A stretch of 64,000 nt of DNA from SIG452 sp045540295 (GTDB lineage: Bacteria; Bacillota; Clostridia; UMGS1840): positions 1-64,000 of the forward strand of contig JAZQGY010000011.1 of assembly GCA_045540295.1 (NCBI GenBank), given 5' to 3'. How positions within the stretch are numbered: the stretch's first letter is position 1; each line of letters starts with the position of its first letter. The notes beneath the pieces were generated by a model. The model saw only the letters and a program-made list of their open reading frames with translations, was not told the DNA's origin and did no database searches. A program made the translations under genes and the position numbers. Positions 24,366 to 33,592 of this stretch are shown here, in pieces.

Positions 24366-25253
24366 ATGAAAATGAAAATTCAAGCAAAAGCCAATCTGGT
24401 GGAGGAGTTTTTGCGGCAGGAGCTGTCAGAAGCATCCTACCAGGAAAATCTTCGCCAAATCATGGAATATGCAATTACCAACGGTGGCAAGCGTCTTCGA
24501 CCTGTGTTACTGGTAAGCACTTATGAGTTATTTTGTGATGACATCAAAAAAGCACTTCCTTATGCGGCAGCGTTGGAGATGATTCATTCCTATTCTTTGG
24601 TGCATGATGATTTGCCCAGTATGGATAATGACGATTTGCGTCGTGGAAAACCAACCTGCCACAAACAGTTTTCCGAATATGGAGCAATTTTAGCAGGAGA
24701 CGCACTTTTAAACTTAAGCTTTGAAACTATGCTCCGTTATGCAGGCAATTTTCCGTTGGAAATTGCAATCCGTGCAATGGCATACATTACCAATGCATCC
24801 GGGGCAAAAGGAATGTGTGCCGGGCAGATGACCGACATGGAGCAGTCTGTTACCGATTTCGATGCTCTTTGTGAAATGTACCGCAAAAAAACCGGAGCTT
24901 TATTAAAAGCGGCGGTGGTAACCGGTGGTATTTTAGGCGGTGCATCAGAGGAAATCATTGTAATTTTGGAACGGTATGCGGATCTTGTGGGGCTAATTTT
25001 CCAGATTAAAGATGATATTTTAGATGTGGAGTCCGATGAGGCTACCTTGGGAAAACCCGTACTCAGTGACCAAAAGAACCAAAAAATTACCTTTGTTTCC
25101 CAGTATGGTATTAAGCGTTGCCGTGAACTGATGGCGGAATATGAAAAAACTGCTTTGGAATGCTTATCCTGCGTGGAAAAGCTGTTAGACAGAGAAGGCG
25201 TTTGCAGTTTTTTGGCAGAACTGACCGTCTATATGGCGAACCGAATCAACTAA
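24366..25253 (+). CDS. ispA: Polyprenyl synthetase (farnesyl diphosphate synthase)
   Basis: A 295-residue all-alpha prenyltransferase that extends dimethylallyl-PP with isopentenyl-PP to geranyl- and farnesyl-PP. The first aspartate-rich motif DDLPSMDNDD and the second KDDILD are intact, as is GGKRLRP near the N-terminus. The start at 24366 (MKMKIQAKAN) is taken because the next upstream methionine overlaps xseB; the ribosome binding site is weak, which suggests coupling to xseB. It marks the isoprenoid section that continues with dxs beyond the structured RNA. Confidence 0.95.
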   Translation: MKMKIQAKANLVEEFLRQELSEASYQENLRQIMEYAITNGGKRLRPVLLVSTYELFCDDIKKALPYAAALEMIHSYSLVHDDLPSMDNDDLRRGKPTCHKQFSEYGAILAGDALLNLSFETMLRYAGNFPLEIAIRAMAYITNASGAKGMCAGQMTDMEQSVTDFDALCEMYRKKTGALLKAAVVTGGILGGASEEIIVILERYADLVGLIFQIKDDILDVESDEATLGKPVLSDQKNQKITFVSQYGIKRCRELMAEYEKTALECLSCVEKLLDREGVCSFLAELTVYMANRIN

Positions 25254-25274
25254 AACATGCGGGAGGAAATCTCT

Positions 25275-25721
25275 ATGCATAATTTTGGAGATGTTTTTCA
25301 AAATAGAATTTTACTTGCATCATTAGTGTCATGCTTATTGGCGCAGGTCTTAAAAATATTATTTCACAAATTTATGAAGAAGGAGTGGGATGTAACCCGT
25401 TGCATCGGGTCGGGCGGTATGCCAAGCTCCCATTCGTCTTCTGTTTGTACGTTGGCAACCTGCATTGGTATTGAATACGGATTTGCAAGTTCGTTATTTG
25501 CCATTGTGGTGGTGTTCTCCTTGATTGTGATGTATGATGCAGCAGGTGTGAGAAAAGCAGCGGGAGAACAAGCTAAAATCTTAAACAGAATTATTAAAAA
25601 ATTTGAACATCAGGAATTCCAGATTGATAAAGAACTCAAAGAATTTATCGGTCACACCAAGCCGGAAGTTTGGGCAGGTGCGGCACTTGGGATTCTGATT
25701 GGAATTTTGTTTTATTTATAA
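25275..25721 (+). CDS. Divergent PAP2 family membrane protein (DUF212)
   Basis: A 148-residue membrane protein related to acid phosphatase/vanadium haloperoxidase (divergent PAP2). The conserved GSGGMPSSHSSSVCTLAT and YDAAGVRKAAGEQA are present, with four helices. Members may act on isoprenoid or lipid phosphates, and the position after ispA fits. The start at 25275 follows GGGAGG. No terminator follows: the transcript probably continues into the structured RNA. Confidence 0.9.
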   Translation: MHNFGDVFQNRILLASLVSCLLAQVLKILFHKFMKKEWDVTRCIGSGGMPSSHSSSVCTLATCIGIEYGFASSLFAIVVVFSLIVMYDAAGVRKAAGEQAKILNRIIKKFEHQEFQIDKELKEFIGHTKPEVWAGAALGILIGILFYL

Positions 25722-25727
25722 TCGCAT

Positions 25728-26345
25728 AAACTGTGGCGCTGTATTCTAGTCAACTATGCACTATCGAGGGCGGGGCTAAAAATCCGCTAAAGAGCATATC
25801 GATGAAGTTCCTTGTGTTTGCTTTGGACGCCCAGTCCGGGGTGGATGCTGGGAGTTAAGGTTATGGGGCAACTGCTAATGGCATAGCGGTGGAAACCCTA
25901 TTTCCGTGGAGACCTGTTCTCGTGGTCGGCAGTTACTGCAATCAAAAAACGATGTAATTGTCAGCTACGGCTCAGGATTAAACCTGCAATTGCGGTATGA
26001 TACCAAAGTAGAGTGCTGTGTGCAGAGTAGCTTGCCTTGAAGCGAGCAGCAGGGGAGATCCGGATCAGACTGTTTTTGGGAATGGCCATTCTCGGAGGAG
26101 TTATTGCCGATTGAAACTCTGTTTGCCAAAAAGGATTAGGTATTGCAAATGTTGTATGGGAAAACCACTAGACAGAATAGAGTCGGAGGATTGCAGTGCG
26201 GACTCAGTGGCGATCGAGTGCAGCAGATAGGCAACTGTGCTGAAAGTGTTTTAAAGAGAAATCGCTCTATTGGCGACAAGGAGTAGCACTTTGGGAAATC
26301 CAACTCGACCTAAGCCGCAGAATTTACTCCGATTCTGCCACGTTT
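25728..26345 (+). ncRNA. ole: Probable OLE RNA (ornate large extremophilic RNA)
   Basis: A stretch of about 600 bp lacks any credible coding frame and is richer in G+C than the intergenic DNA around it. It lies between ispA/divPAP2 and the gene upstream of dxs, the known location of OLE RNA in Firmicutes, immediately 5' of its partner gene oapA. Visible helices include GGAC/GTCC (25825-25837), AACTGC/GCAGTT (25870-25875 with 25929-25934) enclosing GACC/GGTC (25911-25927), GCTTGC/GCGAGC (26030-26047), GAATGGCCATTC (26080-26091) and the 3' hairpin GCAGAAT/ATTCTGC (26317-26338). OLE RNAs form a membrane-associated ribonucleoprotein with OapA and are linked to cold, alcohol and Mg2+ stress. Identification rests on synteny, size and structure; end points are approximate. 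Confidence 0.85.
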
Positions 26346-26371
26346 ACTTTTAAATTGTAAAACAGACCCGT

Positions 26372-26850
26372 CCATCTGTTTCCTGTGGATAAATTTTCAG
26401 TTATAGCGTGCGAAAATGCTTGGGAATACACAAAGTATTCCCTGTGCTTTTCACCCACTCTTACAAGAAAATTTATTCCACAATAACCAAATGTCCGAAT
26501 CTGTTTTACAATTTTGAAAATACTTGATAAAAGGCTGAATTTTTGTGGAAAAATTCTTAGCGATAGCGTGCGAAAATGCTCGAGAATACACAAAGTATTC
26601 CTTGTGCTTTTCACCCACTCTTACAAGAAAATTTATTCCACAATAACCAAATGTCCGAATCTGTTTTACAATTTTGAAAATACTTGATAAAAGGCTGAAT
26701 TTTTGTGGAAAAATTCTTAGCGATAGCGTGCGAAAATGCTCGGGAATACACAAAGTATTCCCTGTGCTTTTCATCCACTCTTACAAGAAAATTTATTCCA
26801 CAATAACCAAATGTCCAATTTCATTTTATAATTTTGGCGCATTTGATAGC
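26372..26850. repeat. Three tandem copies of a 160-bp unit between OLE RNA and oapA
   Basis: The phrase TAGCGTGCGAAAATGCT recurs at 26404, 26564 and 26724, exactly 160 bp apart, and nearly the whole unit is conserved between copies. The first copy has a diverged left end and the third a diverged right end (after AAATGTCC near 26816). Each unit contains a hairpin, GGGAATAC ACAAA GTATTCCC in copies one and three, and altered (GAGAATAC/GTATTCCT) in copy two. Both strands are open in one frame for about 100 codons, but the translations repeat and overlap with no ribosome binding site. The unit is not a CRISPR repeat because the whole 160 bp is conserved. Confidence 0.9.
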
Positions 26851-26913
26851 GATTACAAATTACAAAACTGATTTTAATATATTTGACAGAAATTACAAAA
26901 AACGGAGTACATT

Positions 26914-27531
26914 ATGGAATCCAATAAAAAAGAAGATATTCCCAAACCGAAGAAAAAGGCGGTAAGCTGGGCCGTGAAAGCCACGGTGATTACTTTTTTT
27001 ATTTCCTTTTTCTTAGGTGTTTTTGCGGATATTTTATCCAAAAACTTAAGCTTTGTTCCTGCTCTTTTGGTGCTTGTTTTCATCATTTTGGTTGGCATTA
27101 TTGCAGATATGGCAGGGATTGCCATTGCAACTGCGGATGAAAAAACCTTAAATGCTATGGCTGCCAGAAAAATGTGTGGTGCAAAAGAAGCGTTATCCCT
27201 TTTAAAAAGTGCAGAAAAAGCAACCAGTATTTTTAATGATGTGATTGGAGATATTGCGGGGATCATCAGTGGTGCCACCGGTGCTACCATTGGCGTGTAT
27301 GTCATCCGTATGCTGGGAGATGTGATTTCCTCCGGCAATGCTCAATTTGGAGAATTGATTACACTTAGTATTCTGTCTGCTCTTATTGCTTCCTTAACGG
27401 TTGGCGGTAAGGCAGCGGGGAAAAAATATGCGATTAAAAATGCGGAAAAAATTGTGTATCTGGTTGGCAGAGTGGCACATTTTTGCAAGCGGATTACCAA
27501 GGTGAAGAATTGGTTTCGAAAAGAACGTTAA
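26914..27531 (+). CDS. oapA: OLE-associated membrane protein OapA
   Basis: A 205-residue membrane protein with lysine-rich termini and about four helices (about 17-41, 46-74, 110-134, 140-162). It carries ADMAGIAIATADEKTLNAMAARK and the DxxGD element at D109-G112-D113 (NDVIGDIAG). As I recall, the best-known inactivating mutant of Bacillus halodurans OapA changes the Asp and Gly of an equivalent DxxG element (D104, G107). OapA binds OLE RNA at the membrane and affects Mg2+, cold and ethanol tolerance. Location between the structured RNA and dxs is the canonical one. ATG follows CGGAGT. Confidence 0.85.
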   Translation: MESNKKEDIPKPKKKAVSWAVKATVITFFISFFLGVFADILSKNLSFVPALLVLVFIILVGIIADMAGIAIATADEKTLNAMAARKMCGAKEALSLLKSAEKATSIFNDVIGDIAGIISGATGATIGVYVIRMLGDVISSGNAQFGELITLSILSALIASLTVGGKAAGKKYAIKNAEKIVYLVGRVAHFCKRITKVKNWFRKER

Positions 27532-27562
27532 TTCATAACGATATAAACACGAGGGAACAAAC

Positions 27563-29419
27563 GTGACACATCAATCTTTATTTGACAAACTGAATGATTA
27601 TCAGAATTTAAAAGAAATGCCGATTTCTGAGCTTCAGACACTTTGTGACGAAATCCGCAGTTTCTTAATTGATTCTGTTTCTGAAACCGGAGGGCATCTG
27701 GCTTCTAATTTGGGTGCTGTTGAGCTGACGGTTGCACTACACAGAGAGTTTTCGTTTCCCAAGGATAAACTGATTTTTGATGTTGGTCATCAGAGTTATG
27801 TTCATAAAATTTTAACGGGGCGCGGCGAGGACTTTGTCCACCTCAGAAAGCTTGGCGGAATTTCCGGATTCCCCAAAACTACTGAAAGTGAATTTGATAC
27901 TTTTCATTCCGGCCATAGTTCCAATTCCATTTCTGTGGCACTGGGCTTAAAACGGGGACTGGAGCAGCAGGGAGATTCTTCCCATGTAATTGCCATGATT
28001 GGAGACGGTGCGTTAACCGGCGGTATGGCAATTGAGGCGATGAACGATGCCGGCAGAGAAAAGAACAATATTATCGTGGTGCTAAACGATAATGAAATGA
28101 GTATTTCCGAGAATGTGGGCAGTATTGCCCGTCATCTTGCCAAAATGCGGACAAGTCCCATTTATCTTCGTACCAAAGGCGGAGTTTCTACTTTCTTCTC
28201 GAAAATTCCCTGGATTGGAAAAGGATTATATAAATTCATCTCCACCTTTAAAGCGGCATTTCGCAATATGATTATCGGAGATAACATTTTTGAAGAGCTT
28301 GGTTTTTACTATGCCGGTCCCTTTGACGGGCATAATCTCAAAGGCCTTTGCAAGGTGTTCAGCCAGTTAAAAGATATTGATAAGCCTATTGTGATTCATG
28401 TGATGACGAAAAAAGGGAAGGGATACCTTCCGGCAGAACAACGTCCTGATTTATTCCATGGAATCAAAGGCTTTGACGTGGAAACAGGGATTCCCACTCC
28501 TTCCGGCAAAAACTTCTCCTGTGCTTTTGGTGAAGCAATGGTGGAACTGGGCGAAACCGACAAAAAGATTGTGGCAATTACCGCTGCAATGCCGGACGGA
28601 ACCGGTTTGACCGGTTTTCGTGATAAGTATCCCGACCGTTATTATGATGTGGCGATTGCCGAGGCCCACGGTGCAGGATTGTCTGCCGGACTTGCTATTT
28701 CCGGAATGGTTCCTGTGTTTGCGGTGTATTCATCGTTTTTGCAGCGTGCTTATGACCAGATGATTACCGATGTTTGCGGTATGAATCTGCATTGTGTATT
28801 TGCAGTAGACCGTTCAGGAATTGTTGGGGAAGATGGGGAAACCCATCAGGGAATTTTTGATATTTCCTACCTCACTTCCATGCCCAATATGACTGTGTTT
28901 TCTCCTGCAACCTACAATGACCTTCGTTTTATGCTGAAGGAGGCAACCCAAGATTACAATTCTCCTTGTGCTATCCGTTATCCCAGAGGCAGCGAATCCC
29001 AAGATGTCTGTGCGTTGGAGCAGCCTTATGAAAAAGGAAAAGCCCAGGTTTTAGTGGAAGGAAAACACGTTTCCATTTTATGTGACGGTTCCATGGTATC
29101 AGAAGGATTGAAGGCAACCAAACTGTTAGCAGAACTTGGCGTTTCGGCAGAGCTTATTAATCTTCGCTATCTGAAACCTTTAGACTGGGAAACCATTGGT
29201 AGTTCCTTAATGAAAACCAAGCGTGGTGTGGTGATGGAGAATGCCTGCCGAAGCGGTGGCATTTATTCCATGCTGACGGGTGCAACCACCGTACCGTTGC
29301 TGTCGGTTTCGGTGCCTGACTGTTATGTTCCTCACGGTAAAGTGGAGGAATTATACAAAATGTTCCAGATGGATGGCGAAAGCGTTGCAAAAAGAATTAT
29401 GGAGGAATTTTTCCGTTGA
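27563..29419 (+). CDS. dxs: 1-deoxy-D-xylulose-5-phosphate synthase
   Basis: A 618-residue thiamine-diphosphate enzyme catalysing the first step of the MEP isoprenoid pathway, from pyruvate and glyceraldehyde-3-phosphate. Translation starts at GTG 27563 after GAGGGAAC. Conserved features are GGHLASNLGAVELT, DVGHQSYVHKILTGR, the ThDP motif GDGALTGGMAIEAMN, and the transketolase pyrimidine-domain DRSGIVGEDGETHQG with the C-terminal domain. Length is standard. With ispA it brackets OLE RNA and oapA. Confidence 0.97.
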   Translation: MTHQSLFDKLNDYQNLKEMPISELQTLCDEIRSFLIDSVSETGGHLASNLGAVELTVALHREFSFPKDKLIFDVGHQSYVHKILTGRGEDFVHLRKLGGISGFPKTTESEFDTFHSGHSSNSISVALGLKRGLEQQGDSSHVIAMIGDGALTGGMAIEAMNDAGREKNNIIVVLNDNEMSISENVGSIARHLAKMRTSPIYLRTKGGVSTFFSKIPWIGKGLYKFISTFKAAFRNMIIGDNIFEELGFYYAGPFDGHNLKGLCKVFSQLKDIDKPIVIHVMTKKGKGYLPAEQRPDLFHGIKGFDVETGIPTPSGKNFSCAFGEAMVELGETDKKIVAITAAMPDGTGLTGFRDKYPDRYYDVAIAEAHGAGLSAGLAISGMVPVFAVYSSFLQRAYDQMITDVCGMNLHCVFAVDRSGIVGEDGETHQGIFDISYLTSMPNMTVFSPATYNDLRFMLKEATQDYNSPCAIRYPRGSESQDVCALEQPYEKGKAQVLVEGKHVSILCDGSMVSEGLKATKLLAELGVSAELINLRYLKPLDWETIGSSLMKTKRGVVMENACRSGGIYSMLTGATTVPLLSVSVPDCYVPHGKVEELYKMFQMDGESVAKRIMEEFFR

Positions 29420-30213
29420 AAATAAGACTGGATGTTGCCCTGACAGAGCAGGGACTTGCTCCTTCCCGGGAAAAGGCGAAGGCACTCATTATGGCAGGTC
29501 AGGTATATGTGGACGGGCAAAAAGCATATAAAGCCGGAGAAATGATTGAGGATTCCCAAAGCCTTACGGTGAAAGAGGAATTGCCTTTTGTGTCCCGTGG
29601 CGGCTACAAGCTGGATAAGGGAATCAAAGTCTTCGGTATCAATTTAGAAGACAAAGTTTGTGTTGATATCGGTGCATCTACAGGAGGTTTTACCGATTGT
29701 ATGCTGCAAAACGGTGCAAAGCGTGTGTATGCAGTAGATGTGGGATACGGTCAGTTGGATTGGAAGCTTCGCAGTGATGACCGTGTGGTAGTGTTAGAGC
29801 GTACCAACGCCCGATATTTAACCGAAGAACAAATTCCTGAGCGTGCAGACTTTTTATCTGCAGATGTGGCGTTTATTTCCTTAAACACTGCACTTTCCAC
29901 AGCAGTGGATTTGCTTAGCGATTCTGCGGAGCTGATGGTGTTAATCAAGCCTCAGTTTGAAGCAGGCAGAGAATTTGTTGGAAAAAAAGGCGTGGTGAAA
30001 GACAAAAAAGTTCATCACGATGTGATTGTAAAAGTTTGTGAACAGATGATTGCTAAAGGGCTGACATTACTGGATCTGGATTTTTCTCCTATCAAGGGCC
30101 CTGAAGGTAATATTGAATACTTACTCTATATGACAAAACGGCAGGAAGTATCTATGGATTATCTTGCCAAAGCAAAAGAAATTACCGAAGCATCTCATAC
30201 CACATTGGATTAA
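29416..30213 (+). CDS. TlyA family rRNA methyltransferase (YqxC)
   Basis: A 265-residue protein with an N-terminal S4 RNA-binding domain (RLDVALTEQGLAPSREKAK) and an FtsJ-like methyltransferase domain with CVDIGASTGGFTDCML as SAM motif I. TlyA proteins 2'-O-methylate rRNA and were formerly called haemolysins. It starts at TTG 29416 within the last codon of dxs (4-base overlap), indicating coupled translation. The order dxs-tlyA-nadK-argR-recN matches Firmicutes. Confidence 0.94.
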   Translation: MKIRLDVALTEQGLAPSREKAKALIMAGQVYVDGQKAYKAGEMIEDSQSLTVKEELPFVSRGGYKLDKGIKVFGINLEDKVCVDIGASTGGFTDCMLQNGAKRVYAVDVGYGQLDWKLRSDDRVVVLERTNARYLTEEQIPERADFLSADVAFISLNTALSTAVDLLSDSAELMVLIKPQFEAGREFVGKKGVVKDKKVHHDVIVKVCEQMIAKGLTLLDLDFSPIKGPEGNIEYLLYMTKRQEVSMDYLAKAKEITEASHTTLD

Positions 30214-30226
30214 ACCGAGGGATTTT

Positions 30227-31057
30227 ATGAACATAGGAATTATCATCGGAAAAACGAATATTGCATCTTCCGTGATTACACGGCTGGTTTCACTGTTGGA
30301 GAAACACGATGCCCGTGTTTATTTTCCGTCTGATAGCGGACTGGGAGCTTTTGGCACGGTTCTTTCTACCGAAGAATTTTACAAAACTGTGGAAATGGTG
30401 ATTGTATTAGGCGGTGACGGAACGCTTTTGCGGGTTTCTCAATCTGCATCCCGGTACGGAACTCCTATTTTAGGAATCAACTTCGGAAGAGTAGGTCTGT
30501 TAACTGATTTAGAGCAGACCGAGCTGGATTTGGTCAGCCGTATTTTTACGGGAGACTATTCCATTGACGAGCGGATGATGTTAACTGCTGTTGTTACCGA
30601 TGACGGTGGTGAAAAATACCGTTTTTCAGCATTGAATGAAATTGCATTGTCCCGTGGTAATTTTGCCAAAATGCTGGAGATGGACTTATATATTGACGGT
30701 GCTATCTGCACCCCTATTCGTGCGGACGGGTTAATCGTATCCACCCCTACCGGTTCTACAGCATATTCCTTATCTGCAGGCGGTGCGGTGATTGATCCTC
30801 TGGCAGAAGCTTTTGCTGTAACGCCGATCTGTCCTCACACCTTAAACATTCGCCCTATGGTGATTTGCAAAAACCGAACCATTACCATTAAGCAAAAAGA
30901 AGGCACTGAAAATGTTTCGTTTTTATCTTATGACGGAAATGAAGCGGTAACCGTAAATCCCGGAATGGAAATTACCATCCGTTTATCGGAGCACACCACC
31001 AAGTTGGTTCGGATTGTAAACAGAAATTTTTATTCTGTACTGAAAGATAAACTCTAA
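30227..31057 (+). CDS. nadK: NAD kinase
   Basis: A 276-residue NAD(P)+ synthesis enzyme that phosphorylates NAD at the 2'-OH. The GGDGT motif is at residues 62-66 (VLGGDGTLLRVSQS), with NxxGR in GINFGRVGLLT, and the second motif RADGLIVSTPTGSTAYSLSAGG. The start MNIGIIIGKT at 30227 follows CGAGGGA. Length is typical. Confidence 0.96.
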   Translation: MNIGIIIGKTNIASSVITRLVSLLEKHDARVYFPSDSGLGAFGTVLSTEEFYKTVEMVIVLGGDGTLLRVSQSASRYGTPILGINFGRVGLLTDLEQTELDLVSRIFTGDYSIDERMMLTAVVTDDGGEKYRFSALNEIALSRGNFAKMLEMDLYIDGAICTPIRADGLIVSTPTGSTAYSLSAGGAVIDPLAEAFAVTPICPHTLNIRPMVICKNRTITIKQKEGTENVSFLSYDGNEAVTVNPGMEITIRLSEHTTKLVRIVNRNFYSVLKDKL

Positions 31058-31073
31058 GAAAGAAGAGATTACG

Positions 31074-31523
31074 ATGAAAAAAAGAAGGCAAGACGATTTA
31101 CTCCGTTTAATTCAGGAAGAAAAAATCAGAACACAGGAAGACTTGACCGAACGTTTGTCTCGTATCGGTTATCGGGTAACCCAGGCGACAGTTTCTCGTG
31201 ATATCAAGGAATTAAAAATCATAAAAACCACTGACGAAAACGGAGAAATCTGTTATCTGGCACCGAAGAAAGACGCTTCTCATCACGGCTCCGGCACCGG
31301 ATTTGGGTTTTTCAAGAACCTGATCCATTCGGTGACTCACAGCGTGAACATTATTGTGATTCATACCGCTGCCGGCATGGCGCAAGGCATTGCTGCAACG
31401 ATTGACCGTATGGGCAGAGCAGATATTTTAGGAACCATTGCAGGTGATGACACCATTATGGTGGTATGCCGTACCCCTGAAGAAACAGGAACCGTAGCAG
31501 ATTACTTAAAAACTCATCTCTAA
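31074..31523 (+). CDS. argR: Arginine repressor ArgR/AhrC
   Basis: A 149-residue hexameric regulator that senses arginine. The N-terminal winged helix has TQATVSRDIKELKIIK, and the C-terminal arginine-binding domain has GTIAGDDTIMVVCR. ATG follows AGAAGAG. It sits between nadK and recN as in Bacillus (ahrC-recN); no arginine biosynthesis genes are in this window. Confidence 0.95.
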   Translation: MKKRRQDDLLRLIQEEKIRTQEDLTERLSRIGYRVTQATVSRDIKELKIIKTTDENGEICYLAPKKDASHHGSGTGFGFFKNLIHSVTHSVNIIVIHTAAGMAQGIAATIDRMGRADILGTIAGDDTIMVVCRTPEETGTVADYLKTHL

Positions 31524-31541
31524 GAAACCGAGGATGCAACT

Positions 31542-33227
31542 ATGCTTTCTACCTTGCGAATAAAAAACTTGGCGGTCATCCGTGAGATTACCCTGCAGTT
31601 TGAGCGGGGACTTACTGTATTGACCGGAGAAACCGGTGCAGGGAAGTCCATTCTGATGGACGCCTTGCAGGCTGTTTTGGGTGCTCGGATTTCCAAGGAA
31701 CTGATTCGTGCAGAAGAAAAATCCGCTTTGGTAGAAGCAGGCTTTTTCTTTCCGGAGGATTCGGCTCCCGAAAGTTTGAAACCCTACCTTTCGGACGATA
31801 TGTTGGTCATATCCCGTGAAATCTTCCGGGACGGCAGAAATATTGTAAAGATTAACGGGTCCTTGTCCAACACGGCAGAGCTTCGGAGTATTGCACCGTA
31901 TCTTATCAGCATCCATTCTCAGAATGATAATCAGATTCTGTTCCGTTCGGAGGAACATTTTCGGTTTTTAGACCATTTTGCAGGTGCAACCGCATTACGT
32001 ACCGAATACGAAGCTTGCTATCACCGCTACCGTGAAATTTGCGAGGAAATCGCCGCGGTAGACAGTAAAAAAGAGCAGGATCAAAGCCGTATTGATTATT
32101 TAAAATTTGTGCTTGGTGAAATAGAAAATGCCAATCTTCAGCCTGACGAAGAAGAGCATTTAAAAGAAATGAAACTCCTTATGAAAAATCAGGAGAAAAA
32201 TAAAGAAAATATCAAAACGGCAACCTATGCCTTATATGAAAATGAAGAAAGTGCTTACCATTTCGTTTCTGTGGCGGCAAAAGCCCTAAAAAACGCGGAC
32301 GGATTTTCCGAAATTGCAGAACGATTGGATGAGCTTTCCTATGAAATTGCAGATTTATCTGAAAAAATCCGCACCACGGATGTGAAAGTTGAGCTGGAAT
32401 ATCAGAATATTGACGATTTAGAAGACCGGTTAGGACTCATTTATCAGCTTAAGATGAAATACGGCGGAACATTTCAGTCTATCTTTGATACTTATGAAAG
32501 AACTTCCCGTGAACTTTATGAAATTGAGCATCGGGAACATCATTTGGAAGAGTTAACCAAACAAAAAGAAGAATGTCTTTTCACGTTAACCAAGCAATCT
32601 TCCAGCCTTACCGAACTCAGAAGTCAGTCTGCAGGAAATTTGGCTGAAAAGTTGCAAAGCGAACTTCGGGATTTGATGATGCCGAACGCTGTTTTTTTGG
32701 TTGATTTAAAAGAAGAAGCCGAATTTTGTACCCACGGAAAAGAACGGGTGGAATTTTTATTTTCCGCTAACCTGGGATTGCCTCCGGCTCCTTTATCTAA
32801 AATTGCATCGGGTGGGGAAATCTCCCGTGTGAATTTAGCACTAAAATCGGTTCTTCGGGGAATTGACCCTGCCTGCGCCTATGTGTTTGACGAGATTGAC
32901 ACAGGCTTAAGCGGTCGTGCTGCCCAGAAGACCGGTGAAAAAATGTGTGCCATCGGGACAGATTCCCAGGTGCTTTGCGTTACCCATCTACCGCAGATTG
33001 CAGCTATGGCAGACCAGCATTTTTTGGTGAACAAGGAAGAACTGGCAGGAGAAACCGTCACCGGTGTTTGCGCCATTACTGAAGATGCCCGCATTAACGA
33101 AATCTCCCGTATGATTGGCGGTGTTGCGGTGACCGAAATCACCAGACAAAGTGCGGAAGAAATGTTGAAGTTAGCAGAAACATTCAAATTGGAGTGTTCA
33201 TATGAAAGTCACAGGAACCGTTCTTAA
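31542..33227 (+). CDS. recN: DNA repair protein RecN
   Basis: A 561-residue SMC-like ATPase for double-strand-break repair. The N-terminal half-domain has Walker A GETGAGKSILMDAL; a coiled-coil middle (about 155-380) is followed by the C-terminal half with the ABC signature ASGGEISRVNLALK and Walker B YVFDEIDTGLSG. The next gene begins inside its last codons. Confidence 0.95.
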   Translation: MLSTLRIKNLAVIREITLQFERGLTVLTGETGAGKSILMDALQAVLGARISKELIRAEEKSALVEAGFFFPEDSAPESLKPYLSDDMLVISREIFRDGRNIVKINGSLSNTAELRSIAPYLISIHSQNDNQILFRSEEHFRFLDHFAGATALRTEYEACYHRYREICEEIAAVDSKKEQDQSRIDYLKFVLGEIENANLQPDEEEHLKEMKLLMKNQEKNKENIKTATYALYENEESAYHFVSVAAKALKNADGFSEIAERLDELSYEIADLSEKIRTTDVKVELEYQNIDDLEDRLGLIYQLKMKYGGTFQSIFDTYERTSRELYEIEHREHHLEELTKQKEECLFTLTKQSSSLTELRSQSAGNLAEKLQSELRDLMMPNAVFLVDLKEEAEFCTHGKERVEFLFSANLGLPPAPLSKIASGGEISRVNLALKSVLRGIDPACAYVFDEIDTGLSGRAAQKTGEKMCAIGTDSQVLCVTHLPQIAAMADQHFLVNKEELAGETVTGVCAITEDARINEISRMIGGVAVTEITRQSAEEMLKLAETFKLECSYESHRNRS

Positions 33228-33591
33228 ACGGCTGAGCGGGAAAAATATTCTTATTAAAATAAAGCGCTCCTCCGCTTGCGGAGGAGATTGCCACACCTGT
33301 GGTGTTTGCAATGGCGGGGAATCGGAAATTATTGCCGAATGTACCGATTTGGTATGTGAGGGAGACGAAGTTTTGGTAACCATTCCCAACAAACGGTATT
33401 TTACGATTTCTTTTACGGTATTTCTGCTGCCGCTTTGCGTGATGATTTTTGCCTTTTGGCTTTGCAGACAATCCTGCACGGAAGATATTTCTGCCTTGGT
33501 TTCTCTGTTAGCGGGAGTTTTGTCGTTTCTTCTGATTACGTTACTGTTTCGAAAATTAAAAATCCCCAAGGCAACAAAGAAAGAGGAATAA
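33202..33591 (+). CDS. RseC/SoxR-reducing-system family membrane protein
   Basis: A 129-residue protein of the RseC/MucC type. The N-terminal part carries a cysteine cluster, CGGDCHTCGVC (about 26-36), in a beta-rich region (CEGDEVLVTIP), followed by two membrane helices (about 72-90 and 97-117) and a lysine-rich tail. Relatives are linked to Rnf electron transport and SoxR reduction; none of those genes is here. It overlaps recN by 26 bases in another frame and is followed after one base by an ATPase gene. Confidence 0.85.
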   Translation: MKVTGTVLKRLSGKNILIKIKRSSACGGDCHTCGVCNGGESEIIAECTDLVCEGDEVLVTIPNKRYFTISFTVFLLPLCVMIFAFWLCRQSCTEDISALVSLLAGVLSFLLITLLFRKLKIPKATKKEE

Positions 33592-33592
33592 T

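Noticed and set aside
26018..26230. 70-codon frame inside the structured RNA region
   Set aside because: It has no ribosome binding site and a composition unlike a protein, and it lies in the region explained by OLE RNA.
26372..26850. CRISPR array
   Set aside because: The full 160-bp unit is conserved between copies, with no short-repeat and variable-spacer pattern, only three copies, and no cas genes.
26324..26871. Coding frames across the tandem repeats
   Set aside because: They arise because a 160-bp unit changes frame with each copy; the translations repeat each other, have no ribosome binding site and lie opposite a transcribed leader.
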